DNA of 64,000 bases from Enoplolaimus lenunculus (taxonomy: Eukaryota; Nematoda; Enoplea; Enoplida; Thoracostomopsidae). Below the pieces are notes generated by a model, which ran no database searches, had not been told where the DNA came from, and worked only from the letters and a program-made list of their open reading frames with translations. This document shows, one piece after another, positions 32,240 to 43,436 of the stretch; positions within the stretch are counted from its first letter, which is position 1; each line of letters starts with the position of its first letter. The position numbers were made by a program, and so were the translations under genes. The stretch spans positions 326,501 to 390,500 of the forward strand of contig JASANG010001402.1 in assembly GCA_030248215.1 (NCBI GenBank), read 5' to 3'.

Positions 32240-35037
32240 AAAGATCACATTAACAGCAAAGTTGATCTGAACATCGCCTGTGTGTGCGCATGGAAGGATT
32301 GTATATATTTTATAAGGCTGATAAGTTATTGCTGCAAAATTTAACAAAAATAAAGGCAAAGTTGAAACTTTTTGACAAAAAAATGCAAAAAAATGTCACA
32401 AAAAACGCAAAATTGCGTCTTGATACGATTTGATGCTGAGGAATTCAAAATATTTGAACTGGGACCTCCTGGTTGATATATTTTGCAAATTTTACGGTGT
32501 AAAAACGACCGCGGTATATGAAATTTGTTCGTTCAAATTGTGTCACCAAAGTTAAGGACCTGATCAGTGTAAGACAGGGAGACAACGAGACTTAGAGACT
32601 ATAGGAGGCTTGGGTTTAGGTTTAGTTGGCATGCACGTTCAGTTGGCAGGTCTCTAAGGTTTACACGGACCAGTTTTCTCCACAAAAGCGTCCGCTATGG
32701 CAGAATGACTCGTAAATAACTCAGACTTTAGGCTTAGGCTGAAACTTTGGCACGTTCTTAGACTGAGGTTTAGTCTTAGCCTAAACTTCAGCCTAAAAAT
32801 AAATGCCTCGGCGAATTTTATAGAACCAGTTATTATATTTGGGACGGTTTTAGCCTAGTCTTAGGTTAAGCTTAAACTTAGGCAAATGAAAATAATGAAT
32901 AGTGATTTACGTGTAATGTTTTGCTTTAGTATCAAATTGACATTAGTGTGAGAGGCGGAAACTAAACCAAGTACAGCCTGTAGTTGTAGCTTTTACTAAA
33001 ATAGCTTGTTTGCCTAAATTTCCGCTACTGAGCGTTAATACAGGGTTCACTTATTTGTGCAGCCTGGCGCACAGGAGCATCCCACGGGACCATTCTGGCC
33101 CTGCTCGACACCCGAACACGAATCTAAACCATGATTTGTATTAAAGGTTAACCACTAAAACGCCGCTTTATCGCTCGTTTTAACCCCAAACTTTTCTCTA
33201 CTATTTTTACGCAGTGTCCTTGTTTAGAAAATTGTTGATCCGCAACTGGACTGGCGATAGCTGTAAAATGTATCTCAGACGAGTGAAAAATGTTAAAAAA
33301 AAGTTCTAAAATACATTTTCGAAAATTAAAAAGAACATTGCTAATAAACAACTTTCGAAAAAATATATTAATAAAAGTATCATTTATACAACATTTACGA
33401 TCCTCATATTATCAAGGTTTTCATATTTCGCTAGCAGTGTCGCTAACGTAAATTGCGAAACACGTAAAATTTGCAGTCAATATTTTGCTGCATTTTAATA
33501 ATGGTCTAAACGATGCGGTCACCGAAAGTTTATGATCTTTTATTTATTTAAATAGCAAACGTTTATTATTTCGAATGGATTTAAGACAACGCTACTCTTA
33601 AAAGCTGGTAAATAAGTTCTTTCTTACACTTAGGCTTAGGTTCAGGTTTAATATATAGGTTTATTAATATGCCTTTACTACTGTTACAAACTTGTTATAT
33701 AGATTGGCCCGTAAGCCTGGAGCAGACTTTGCCAAGGTATAAATGCGAAATGTTGCATCGAACAATATAATGCTGAATTGAACCATTTTTGGGCTAATGT
33801 CCATCTATCTACTATTGAACTGCAGTATCATATGATATTCGAAATATTGTCTGTCTGTCATGACGTGTTAAAGTTGTGGTACACTAGCTTGCTTGTCCTG
33901 AAGAATGTCTTATGATACTAAAATTTGAAATTCGAATTATTTGTACTTATAATATATTTTTGGTAGAAACAGACGCGTATAAGCTAATTCAGCGTTCGAA
34001 TTCATTTAATGTGACGCGAATCAAACTTTGCTATTTTATTAGTACAAATAACGTTGTCCTGCATGGCATCATATGATATTTAGTAGATTTTTGGAATATC
34101 ATGTGGCATTCACATAAATGTCCCATGTAATCATATAACACATGGCTATTTGTATACGGCGATCGCTTGAGATCAGTGATTTGTAAGCCAATATCATGCG
34201 AATTACCCGCTTGAGTATACTACTAGCATATACTTTTAACATATAAGTATATATTATACCTTTAGTCAAATTATATACTAAACATAATTTGGTCCAGAAA
34301 GCCATTTACGCAATCCAATTACAGTAATTGAAGAGTATGAACTGATAACTGATTAGTAATTTTGCTTTCTATCCATATACGGACTCTTCAAATAGAATCC
34401 TATTGATTCAGCCTAGAAATCGAGACCCCGAATTCTTATTCCTCTTTCGTTTTCGAGTCACTACGGCAGCTTAAAGTCTAAGCCTATTAATACAAAGCCT
34501 AAGCTGAACCCTTTCACTCATAGAGTATAATATACTATAAGCAACTAACTACAATAATGTACGAGCAATACACACACTGTGAGCAGTGTTTAACATTTAT
34601 AACATATATGAGCAGTGTTAAATCTCCACAAGACGTGACAGTCCCCTCGGGCTCGAGCGTCAAGCTCTTGTAGCTCAGTGCTCATCGTAAACGTCTCCCA
34701 CCCGTGAGACCGGGGTTCGAATCTTATCTTGAAATTACAACTCATATGAAATTGAAAATATTCATGGGGAAAGGGTTAATGCTAATCAAGTACACAAGAG
34801 CCGGCAACATTTGTCATTCAATGTACCATTCAAGATGTAGAAGTCACTAGTTTTACAACTCTCGCGTTTAATGTAAACATTTTGTTTACAAATCAATTAA
34901 CTTTTCATGATTGAGATACAATAAATCAATTAATTTTTCATGATTGAGACAGTCATATAAATTTGCATGAATTATTTTAACGGCGCTGACAAATGTTATA
35001 AAAACGAGTCATTAAATATTACATCTTCAACAAAATG
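32240..35037. other. Long gene-poor stretch
   Basis: No convincing gene. Worn TTAGGC words lie at 32720-32890. A TTAGGC-group right half lies at 33625-33705, ending TATATAGATTGGCCC. The tRNA-like element copy 4 lies at 34507-34778. Open frames of 60-68 codons have no coding support. Confidence 0.4.
34507..34778 (+). mobile_element. TA-flanked element with tRNA-like segment, copy 4
   Basis: The ends AACCCTTTCACTCATAGAG and CATGGGGAAAGGGTTA are inverted. The tRNA-like segment runs 34661-34731, with A-box-like TAGCTCAGTGC at 34671 and B-box GGGGTTCGAATC at 34713. It is preceded by GGGCTCGAGCGT. This copy best shows the full layout. Confidence 0.87.
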
Positions 35038-35478
35038 GCCGATCAGGGGCAGAACGTTTTTCTGTGGCACTGGAATAAGAGTAAAGTTTAAGCTTTTTAG
35101 ACTTATTTTTTATTTAGGTTTAGGCTTAGGTATAACGTCATTTTTACGCGTACTGCATTAGACTAACGTTTAGGCTTAGGAAAATGCATATATATACTAC
35201 TGCACTCAAAATAATATTTCTGACATTTAAGAAAAAAATTTCTTACATTTAAGAAATATAATTAGCAAGGTGCACTTGAAAAGTATTTCTGTTATAACAG
35301 AAAAGTTTTTTAAAAAGCTCTCAAATAAAGTCTGAAAATAAAACGTTTTCCAGTTATTTTTAGAAAAATTGTCTTAAATATCAGAAAAACATTTCAGATT
35401 TGCCACAGAAAGTACTTTTCTGAAAAAATTTTGAAATAATTTTTGTGTGTGTTCCGCTCGTGTTTTATACATTGGGCA
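35038..35478 (+). mobile_element. TTAGGC-array MITE interrupted by a CACTCAAAA MITE
   Basis: The left part GATCAGGGGCAGAACG and a worn array run to ATACTACTG at 35204. The right terminal part resumes as TTCCGCTCGTGTTTTATACA, then TTGGGC. The two halves read through the site as CTACTG/TTCCGC, so the insertion is simple. Confidence 0.75.
35205..35449. mobile_element. CACTCAAAA MITE, nested
   Basis: It starts CACTCAAAATAATATTTCTG and ends in a T-tract plus GTGTG. The host dinucleotide TG is duplicated at both sides. The interior matches 6082-6327 closely. Confidence 0.8.
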
Positions 35479-35608
35479 ACGTAATTAATTATTTTGTTCA
35501 CTGGAAAAACATGTTCGTCGACGATATATTGTTACTTTATCCTTACAGGAAACGTTGCCACATATCAGCTGTAATAAAATAGCCTAAAAGACATTTGCCT
35601 GTTTAAAA

Positions 35609-35774
35609 CACGCCCGTAGCCAGCTCACCTTGCTATGGAAGGTAAAATTTTTTCAACGTGAGGCATACAAGGATTTTGAATGACTTACAAGCAAGGTAGA
35701 AAATTTTCTAAGGGGAGGCGAAAAATGTTTCAGGAGAGACTGAGCCACCCTGCCCGCCTTGGCTACGGACCCGG
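35609..35774. mobile_element. CCCGTAGCCAGCTCACC repeat, complete copy
   Basis: The left arm GCCCGTAGCCAGCTCACCTT and right arm CCGCCTTGGCTACGGACCC are inverted. The interior matches 14719-14886. A right half of another copy lies at 38340-38400. Confidence 0.65.
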
Positions 35775-36467
35775 TTTAGAATTAAACGAGTTTATGCTTT
35801 AGGGTTCGCAAAATAATAAATAGTGTGTGTGGCGGTTGGAATGTAAACATACCCAAGTAGGTAGGTGTGTAGGGTGGGTGCCGAGAAATTATAGTATCGG
35901 TGCAAGCCAATCCCGAAAACGCAGCCAAAAATGCTGGTTTTAGCCTATAGAATATGCAAATCGTTTTCAATCATGTAATAGCGTCAGTACCAATCAAATA
36001 TCACTTGGTAAAAGTGGCGTCACTTTGCCTAAAAATTGATATGCTCTTCAATGACGCAATGAACGTCCGTTGCGGTACATTGACGGACGGCGCCGGAAGC
36101 AGAACGGTGTCGGCAGTCATCAAAAGTACAGTGTCACCCTTAGAGGGTCGCAGCTGCTTGCCTTACATGAAGTACCTCAGCTTATGTATCAGTTCAGCAC
36201 CAACGACTCTTGTGCCGATCTGTGCTAAATTTGACGCCGTTGCCTAGGGTTACCATAACAAGATAAATCTCTACCAAGTGTGGTCAGTTCGCATTGTGTA
36301 TATTAAGCGCGAGTTTACTTGAATTTGTGTTGCTAAGCTTTGAAATATATAAATATTTTAAAATTCAACGACATCCATAAAACAAGGTATAATAGGCGAC
36401 CTATTTTCTGGTTTACTATATACATTTGTTGTGTAGATAGAAACTTAAGCGATTAAAAGTTTGATGA
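35775..36467. other. Unassigned stretch with a GC-rich patch
   Basis: The patch 36060-36250 is GC-richer than its surroundings, and a 97-codon plus-strand frame ends there (36245-36247). Codon character is ambiguous on both strands and no splice context or family was found. Confidence 0.3.
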
Positions 36468-36812
36468 AGAGCAGGATATAAACGGATAGTAAAAATAGCG
36501 GAACCGGAAACCGAATATTGGAGCCTAAAAGTTTCAAAGGTGTCTTATGTTTCTGCCCACATGGCGTGCAAATATTCACCCGGCTAAGCTGCTAAATTTT
36601 TAAACCAATGTCGGATGTACCAAAATCTTGTATATTTTGGACAAATTTCGTTATTTTTATTTCATTTCAAACTATTGCAACATATTTGTAATCAAAAAAT
36701 GCAAGATATGTATACGTGTTTTATAAAGTAATTTTCAGAGTACAAATAACAGAATTTCCGTTATTTCTATAACGGAAGCGGAAACGGATATCCTGGTTAC
36801 ACCCTTGATTGG
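36468..36812. mobile_element. Possible GGATATAAACGG / CCGGTTTCC foldback element
   Basis: ATAAACGGATAGTAAAAATA, then GCGGAACCGGAAACCG at the left, face TTCCGTTATTTCTATAACGG, then AAGCGGAAACGGATATCC at the right, before GGTTACACCCTT. A solo right-end-like piece lies at 46690-46741. Confidence 0.45.
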
Positions 36813-37632
36813 TTTAGAGTTAGACGTTCGATTCACGTTAAAATTGCGGGTCGCTGCAAACCTTGGGCATACTCTCGATTAGCTTTTCCCTACTTTGATA
36901 ATTGGATAAATGCAAAACGTTCCCTAAAATAATATTTGCTAAGTTGTGCGGTATTGGCACTTCTCATTCCAATCAGAGGCTGTTGCCGCCTCGTTAACCC
37001 CCCGCCCCCGCAATTTTAGGGATCCCTACGCAGGATGGTAGAATGACGCCCCAACTCCTCGGCACTATTACGGTTCTCATACCGGAGCCCAAAAACACAG
37101 TAAGTATAGGCAAAGGTAACCTAAATAGAAATTTCAGTTTACTAATCATGAGCTTCTAGAGGTTAGTGGGTTGAACAACGACAGGACTGATCCTGCTTAG
37201 GATGTTGTGTGGGATTGCGAGTGGGACGGTTCCGGAAACGCCAGTGCTGATTGCAAATTAAAAACTGTACATACCATATTACTAAATACGGGGGGAACTT
37301 TTTATGCAGGAACTAAGTCTTCTCTGAAACGGAACTTGGGGGGTTGACGTTAAGAAATATATAAACCAAAAATTTTGATTACAAATATGAACCAATGGCC
37401 TTTTTATACGATGATGCAAATAGCTTTATAACTCACATGCTTGATGAATGATGGAAATATAATTTAAAATTAATTCTAATGTCTATATTTCGGTTCGTTC
37501 TACACGTAGAAAACTGTGCCAGTGTAAAAGTTTGACAAATGTGTTCAAGTTTCGTGTTCACTGTCAATGATTTAAATGTTTCTCGATTTATGTCACCAAG
37601 GTCTGGACCACGTTGGTTGCCGAGAGAGAGTG
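36813..37632. other. Intergenic stretch, nothing assigned
   Basis: No gene or repeat family was recognised. The minus-strand open frame at 37433-37696 runs into the next MITE. Confidence 0.35.
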
Positions 37633-37847
37633 TACGCTGCAAAAAATGAAGAGTCACATTGACTCTCTCGGAAATAGGCTTTTCTTGACTACACAAACTG
37701 AGTCAAAATTCGACTCCATCAGAGTCAAATTCGATTCACTATGTCGCACGTTTGAGCTCTGGCGGAGTCCAATTTGACTCAGTTTGCGTAGTCAGGAAAG
37801 GCCGATTTCGGAGAGTGTCAATTTGACTCCCCATTTTTTACAGTGTA
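37633..37847. mobile_element. CACTGCAAAAA foldback MITE, third copy
   Basis: The ends TACGCTGCAAAAAATGAAG and CCCATTTTTTACAGTGTA are inverted and flanked by TA. The centre has GAGTCAAATT words. Confidence 0.8.
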
Positions 37848-37951
37848 CAAGTTTCATATGGCTTAAGGTTATACTGTACTTTTTAAAACATTTTAATGTC
37901 TCAGGCGCCGTCTGTCGACGTTTGTCACCGCACGTCATTGTTCATCATCGG

Positions 37952-38266
37952 GGACCATGTAAAGATCAGGGGCGGAACGTTTTTCTGTGGGACTACAATA
38001 GAGTAAGCTTAAAGCTTTACATCAATTTTTTTGCTTGGCTTAGGCTTTAGGCTAAGGCTTAGGCTTAGGAATATGCTTATTCATACACTTAGGTTTATGC
38101 TTAGGCTTAGGCTTAGGAATATGCTTATTCATACATTTAGGTTTATGCTTAGGCTTAGGCTTAGGAATATGCTCATTCTCATAGGCTTAGGCTCAGGCTT
38201 AGGATTATGATTAGGCTTTAGGAATACGCTTATAATACTGTTCCGCCCCTGTTCTTTACACTGGCC
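37952..38266 (+). mobile_element. TTAGGC-array MITE, large copy
   Basis: The left end is GGACCATGTAAAGATCAGGG, the right end GTTCTTTACACTGGCC. The flanks ATCATCGG / ATCACCGG are an 8-base duplication with one mismatch. An internal block of about 60 bases (TTAGGAATATGCTTATTCAT plus array) is duplicated. Confidence 0.88.
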
Positions 38267-38403
38267 ATCACCGGTGACGGACGACGTCGCACGACAAAAC
38301 TGGCACCATCTTTTTGCAAACGGAGAAAACTTTCCTAGGTGGGCCAAAATATTTCTAGTGGTAGCTGAACCTGTTTGGTCCTCTACCTGGCTACGGACAG
38401 GTT

Positions 38404-38580
38404 AGATCAGGGGCGGAACGTTTTTCTGTGGGACTAGAAAAGAGTAAGCTTAAACCTTAGAGAATCTTTTTGCTTAACTTAGGCTTTAGGTTAACGATTA
38501 GGCTTAAGAATAAACTCATTCTTACGCTTAGGCTTAGGCTTAGACTTAGGCTTAGGCTTAGACTTAGGCTTAGGCTTGGT
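38404..38580 (+). mobile_element. TTAGGC-array MITE lacking its right end
   Basis: GATCAGGGGCGGAACG and the conserved left block lead into eight TTAGGC-type units, after which similarity stops. It abuts the right end of a CCCGTAGCC repeat (GGCTACGGACAGG). Confidence 0.7.
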
Positions 38581-38751
38581 ACTTGTTTTAAATGTAGTGG
38601 TCCTTCTGACTATTGTCGGTATGTGTACGCAAAGCAAAAACTCAAATCAATCAGGCTCTCCAAATCACTCGGGTCTCTCAAATCACTCAGGCCTCTCAAT
38701 TGAATTTATTGAGTTCAACTTACCTACTCGTAAATTTTTTGCCTGCGGCTC

Positions 38752-39203
38752 TACTGTAGTGACCCGAATAAGCGGCCAAGGGGACTGATATTTAGTTGGC
38801 CTCTCCAGAAGGTACCTCACCTTGTTATTCGGTTACGGACTGTTATTTATTTTGAACCAGCCCTGCGCCACCCTTCCTTACTGATGTATATCCGGTATTA
38901 CAATTATTCGTTGAATTAAACTTCTTTAACTTGCATCAGAAGCTTGAGCGATAATGAAAGGTTATACTTAGGAATGCACTTTTAAATTTAAGTAAGCTTT
39001 AAAGTTTCAAACTCAAGTTATTTGGTCATGGAGGCATTTATGCCCTACAATTAGGGATAATTGACATTTATGGACTGTATTAGGGTTTAGGGACTCTATT
39101 CGCTTACGGACTCTATTAGAGATACGGACTCCTACTGATTGGCACCTAAAATGGGGATCTTTTCCCCTCTTATTACCCCCCTCTTATTCAGGTCAATACA
39201 GTA
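38752..39203. mobile_element. CTGTAGTGACC MITE, complete
   Basis: It starts TACTGTAGTGACCCGAATAA and ends TTATTCAGGTCAATACAGTA, inverted and TA-flanked. The interior has CGGACTC words also seen at 1676-2080. The size is about 450 bases. Confidence 0.78.
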
Positions 39204-39248
39204 TGTACATTACACCTAAATGTGACATTTGCAGCAATGACTCCTTAC

Positions 39249-39581
39249 CAGGGCACAACCGGATGTCTGCCTCCGGCTCCGGCTTCGCCAGAAAATGGAC
39301 CTAAGGCTCAGGTAGTTTTTTTCCGGAGATTCTGACAATTTAGTTTTGCAACATTTTATCTGTTTTGAGCGTTTCGTTTTAACTTTTGGCACAATTTTGA
39401 GGAAGAGTTGCCAGGATTTCCTTAAAAATAAGCGTAAAACTAAACGATTTAACATGAACATCATTTTAACTGCCAATGTTGCGTCACCTCCGGCTGCACT
39501 CCCAACTCCGGCTCCAGCAAGTTTTGTTGACCTCCGGCGCCGGGAACGGCTCCGGGATTTTTCACCTCCGATTGCACCCTG
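39249..39581. mobile_element. CAGGGTGCAACCGGAGG hAT-like MITE
   Basis: The left end is CAGGGCACAACCGGATG, the right end TTCACCTCCGATTGCACCCT, then G. The flanks CTCCTTAC / CTTCTTGC match at six of eight bases. Confidence 0.78.
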
Positions 39582-40318
39582 CTTCTTGCTCATTCCAATA
39601 CTGTGGCACAACTCGTTGCTATCGCAAACAAACAACACTTGAACCTAAACAAACTTCATGTTGAATTTAGCTATGAAAGATTTACGTTTTAAAATCTTCG
39701 TTGGTCAATGCGAAACTTTCTCATTTTCTACTCCGATTAATTACATTATTATTCCCTTTATTATAGTCAAAAATATTTATATATGCTCCGGTGAAAGATT
39801 TCACTATGTGTTTCGAAAAGACAATCGAACACAGATAAATCGTCTGAAGCACTTTATTTTACCACAGCCTAGAATACAACTGCAATCAACGTAGTTTCAT
39901 CTTTTGATTCAATCTGAACATTGACCGTAATGATAACAGTAGGATAAACAGTTCACATTGCAGCTAAAAGTTTTAGAATCGAAATCTAAATATGATTAAA
40001 AATATTAAATTAATGATGTCACAATGTTTTTAGTTTTTTTTCCGTGATAAGCAATTACTGGCCGGCCGGCCGGTTCATGGCCGATGCACAACCCTAACCG
40101 ACTCCAACTTTTGTGGAAAAATTAGAAATAACCTGCTACAGTTCAGTGTATATATTCATTTCGAGTTGATTTGTATATTTGTGTATTAGTTCATATACTA
40201 AACGTTTTTACTACGTATTTATTTCAAAACTAAAAGCGATTGTTCGTAAAACATATTTAGCGGCTTCAGTTCTAAACAGCCAAAAAAAATTTTGGTCCTA
40301 TGCCAACTGCATGCACCC
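39582..40318. other. Intergenic stretch, nothing assigned
   Basis: AT-rich. It contains a GGCCGGCCGGCCGG self-complementary run at about 40061-40075. A 78-codon plus-strand frame at 39658-39894 has no supporting context. The promoter of the following gene may lie here. Confidence 0.35.
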
Positions 40319-40409
40319 ATGATTTATATTGCAATTTGGTTCGCAATCGTTGGGCAAGCGCGTATTGGACAAACCGGACCAGTGAATACTGTGAGAAGTG
40401 GCGAAAATG
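40319..40409 (+). CDS. Possible first exon with signal peptide
   Basis: An ATG at 40319 opens a frame whose first residues, MIYIAIWFAIVGQA, look like a signal peptide. About 16 polar residues follow (RIGQTGPVNTVRSGENG). A possible donor GTATTT follows at 40410. This would suit the single-pass protein encoded at 41209-42076. However, the exon would end in phase 1 while the exon at 41209 starts in phase 0, so an intermediate exon would be needed and none was found. A TTAGGC MITE lies just downstream. Confidence 0.35.
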
Positions 40410-40477
40410 GTATTTCAAATTTTAATTTTTATTATTTTAAATTGTTAATAAGACGTCAAGTCGTATTCTTGAAGAGG

Positions 40478-40674
40478 GGCCCATGTTACTTTAAGAGGCG
40501 TCCAGGTTTCTGGTGAGTATATAAAAGAGTAAGTTTAGATTCTAGATTACATTTTTTGCTTAGGCGTAGGCTTAGTCTTAGGCTTAGGAACACATTTTTT
40601 GCAACGCTTAGGCTTAGGCTTAGGCTTAGGAATACGCTTGATCTACTGTTACGCCCCTAAAAGTAACATTGGCC
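40478..40674 (+). mobile_element. TTAGGC-array MITE (TTAAGGGGCG ends)
   Basis: It starts GGCCCATGTTACTTTAAGAG and ends AAAAGTAACATTGGCC. TGAAGAG lies on both flanks (one base offset at the right). Confidence 0.85.
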
Positions 40675-40759
40675 ATGAAGAGCGTGCAGAAGTTGTCGCC
40701 AGTTAGCAACAGGTTTTCAATTCAATCAAACGCCTCAGTTGTTCTACACATCGCACCAT

Positions 40760-41000
40760 ACCTACACACAAAATAAATTGTCTTTAAATTTCAAGACATT
40801 TACTTTCTTAAATTTTCAAGAAATTAATTTTCTTGTATTTCAGACATTAGCAGCCTTAAACAGCTCAGAAATTTGCGTCTGAAATGATTGATTAAAACAT
40901 AAATGTCTTATATTCAAGAAATTAATACTGTTGCCAATTTATAAGATGCAAATTTCTTTCTTTCAAGAAGTAGTTGTCTTATCTTATTTTTATATGCGTA
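40760..41000. repeat. Possible relative of the CACTCAAAA MITE
   Basis: TACACACAAAATAAATTGTC and repeated TTTCAAGAAATTAAT words resemble the style of 6082-6327, but no clear right end was found. Confidence 0.3.
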
Positions 41001-41208
41001 AAAAAGTTACTCTGTTTATATTGTTAAGCGTTTATATAAATAATCAAATTTCAAACATCTTTTTGGTTGAGCTCAGGCTTCCCCAACCTAAGTTTACGTC
41101 TTGGACGTATATATCTTAGCTTGTAATATTAGGGTATTTGGTTGAGCTTTAGCCTCCAATTCTCGCGTCGTTTTCCTTGAAAACATTTGTCTTGTATTTT
41201 CTTTATAG

Positions 41209-42076
41209 ACACTTGAATTGTTACCGGAAAATATTATGAATCAAACAACAGATTTAAAATATAAAAAAATGAAATTTATTAAAGTCCCGCTTTCGCCCCG
41301 ATATAAAATCCGAGTACCGAAAGTAAGTGGCATGAAGTGAGCTTTCTCGATTATTCAGTTTATAAACTTCTACGTTTTTCGGCGGAAATTTTTCTTAGGT
41401 CTCGAACGACACAAAAGGCAAAATGATGCCGGCGCAACTAATGACCGTCAGATGCAAACAACATCTACTGGAACAAACCCTATAGGTAAAGTGTGGACTG
41501 AATTTGATATTCTATTTATAGTCAAACTGCTATACACTTATAAACAATACTAGTCTGTCAGCTTTGCGCAATGCGCAAAGTTTAGTGAAAGCACCAAAAA
41601 TTTCATGCAAATTTTCTGTTCATGGAACCAAAATCACGTGTATTTCCTAAGAAATTTTGGTAAACCAAAAATTTCATGCAAATCTTCTGTTCATGAAACC
41701 AAAATCACGTGTATTTCCAAAGAAAATTTTGGTAAACAGAGTATAATGCTGGAAATTTGCCCAAAATACGTAGGTGTGGGACGTTCCAGCTTTAATATAT
41801 AGATTTACGTCAAAAATGTTTTGGTTTTAATACTAATAATAACTTAACGTAAAAGAATTAAATACAAAACAGGTATCTTGTACAATTCCGTCATAGTTTT
41901 CGAAATTTTTCGATTTTGGCATACTTTAGATTTAAGCGTTCAGAGGCCAATAATTTCGATTCGCATTTTAATTATTTTCAGGCGACCAACAGTATCGCAA
42001 CAACGTTATCATTGCTGTGATCGTTATTACTGCAGTTGTTGCACTGTTCACTGTTATTGGAGTGCTGTATTGGTAA
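41209..42076 (+). CDS. Terminal exons of a single-pass membrane protein
   Basis: Three exons are proposed. 41209-41322 follows TTTATAG and has a GTAAGT donor; it encodes TLELLPENIMNQ..PRYKIRVPK. 41399-41485 follows TTCTTAG and has a GTAAAG donor. 41982-42076 follows TTTTCAG and ends in TAA at 42074-42076. The last two join in phase and give a polar, threonine-rich stretch, then DQQYRNN, a transmembrane helix of about 20 residues (VIIAVIVITAVVALFTVIGV) and LYW at the very end. The join from 41322 to 41399 is out of phase. A weaker donor at 41327 (GTGGCA) would restore it, so that junction is uncertain. With a signal peptide (40319 exon) it would be type I with almost no cytoplasmic tail. No family was recognised. 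Confidence 0.45.
41594..41736 (+). repeat. 71-base tandem duplication in an intron
   Basis: Two copies start at 41594 and 41665 with CCAAAAATTTCATGCAAAT and share CACGTGTATTTCC and AATTTTGGTAAA. They differ at a few positions only. Confidence 0.8.
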
Positions 42077-42083
42077 CAATTTG

Positions 42084-42236
42084 GGACAATGTATCGAACA
42101 CGGCTGTAACAGTAGTAAAAGCATATTCCTACGCCTAAGTCGATGTCAGAGGAAATTTAATTGTCTAAAGCTTAAACTTAAGTACTCCAATGCAGTCGTG
42201 TAGAAAACCGTCCCGCAACTGATGTTTACATAGGCC
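42084..42236 (-). mobile_element. TTAGGC-group MITE abutting a stop codon
   Basis: It starts GGACAATGTATCGAACACGG, seven bases after the TAA of the membrane-protein gene, and ends GATGTTTACATAGGCC. The flanks ACAATTTG / AGAATTTG match at six of eight bases. The array is short. Confidence 0.7.
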
Positions 42237-42251
42237 AGAATTTGCAAAAAC

Positions 42252-42477
42252 GGCCCATGTAAAGATCAGAGGCGGAACGTTCTTTCTGTGGGACTGCAAT
42301 AGAGCAAGTTTATGCTTTAGACTAATTTTTTGTTTGGCTTAAGCTTGGACTGAGGCTTAGGCTTAGGAATAAACTCATTCTCATGCTTAGGCTTAGGCTT
42401 AACTTTAGGCTTAGGCTTAAGTTTAGGCTTAGGAATATGCTTATAATACTGTTCCGCCCCTGTTCTTTACATTGGCC
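42252..42477 (+). mobile_element. TTAGGC-array MITE, complete
   Basis: It starts GGCCCATGTAAAGATCAGAG and ends GTTCTTTACATTGGCC. The flanks GCAAAAAC / GCAAAAGC are an 8-base duplication with one mismatch. It lies 15 bases from the previous element. Confidence 0.9.
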
Positions 42478-42846
42478 GCAAAAGCAACAATATAATATTT
42501 AGCTGAGTTTGTAACATGATGGTAAGAATTATAAATATAACTATTTGCCCTACGACGTAAGCAAACGATTGCATACTAGAGACAGTTTTTGATGCCTACT
42601 CTATTCACAAATAAAGATTTACTGAAAATAAAAGAAATGCCGCATTTTTGCTAACAGTACAAAAATTATTGCTAACGAAAGGCATTTTCTGTTTGGCTTT
42701 CCAGTTTGTTTTGGTGGAACAAATGCGCCTATTTTGCCATATCTCCAAACCCAAGTAAATCATAAATACGCTGTTCCGTATGCGTCTCCATATGATAAAC
42801 CAAGACTTGCATACTTCGTCCACATATAACTGCTTTCCGTGAATCC

Positions 42847-43046
42847 ACCGACAATTCGTCGCCTGACAACTATCGCCCGACAGTGTCGTAAAACGTATTA
42901 ATAAATCTGATCACAATCATAAGCGCACTTCTAAACCTAAGTCTAAGCATAGGGATGGTCCACGAATTGTCGAGTCGATGAAATTTCGGATTAAAAATTG
43001 TCGGACGACGAGTTGTCGAGCGATGAAGTGTGATAACGTTTTACGC
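42847..43046. repeat. CGACAATTCGTCG-rich repeat
   Basis: CCGACAATTCGTCGCC at the left and TGTCGGACGACGAGTTGTCG at the right are related words in a degraded element. GTAAAACGT and ACGTTTTAC appear on either side. Ends are not defined. Confidence 0.4.
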
Positions 43047-43126
43047 ATGCAGTCTCATATACACAGTTTAGAAGTCGAAATACTACATAATGCACGGTAT
43101 GTAAGTGTTATACCGCGTTTGCGTAG

Positions 43127-43262
43127 TACAAACTCTCCACAAGACGTGAGGCTGAGAACATTCTCAGGCTCGAGCATCAAGCTCCTATAGCTCAACTGTG
43201 ATGATAAATTCTTCCCACTCCAGCGATCCGTGCTCGATTCCAAAGTTGACAAATATTTCAGT
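43127..43262 (+). repeat. Fragment of the tRNA-like element
   Basis: AACTCTCCACAAGACGTGAG, GGCTCGAGCATCAAGCTCC, TATAGCTC and a worn B-box (GTGCTCGATTCC) match copies 1-4. Both termini are missing. Confidence 0.6.
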
Positions 43263-43436
43263 CAAAATTGTCCAAATTCATACCGTAAAGTGTCAAGATC
43301 AATACTACGGATTTGAGTAGATATTTATCTACTAATATGGTTCCAGCTTATAAGCTTAGACCAAGCTTAGGGTTAAGTTTAACCTTGAGGTTAAGCGCAA
43401 ACGTGGAGAAAGCATAACAAGAACCATAACATTTTC

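Noticed and set aside
34661-34731. tRNA gene
   Set aside because: A- and B-boxes are good, but the anticodon stem and acceptor stem do not pair well and the segment recurs inside a dispersed element.
42705-42827. Alternative reading of the candidate exon as a 40-codon C-terminal exon ending in TAA
   Set aside because: Its start phase does not fit the end of the membrane-protein exon upstream. The shorter reading with a GTAAAT donor fits the downstream exon at 43637 in phase. Neither was given its own entry.
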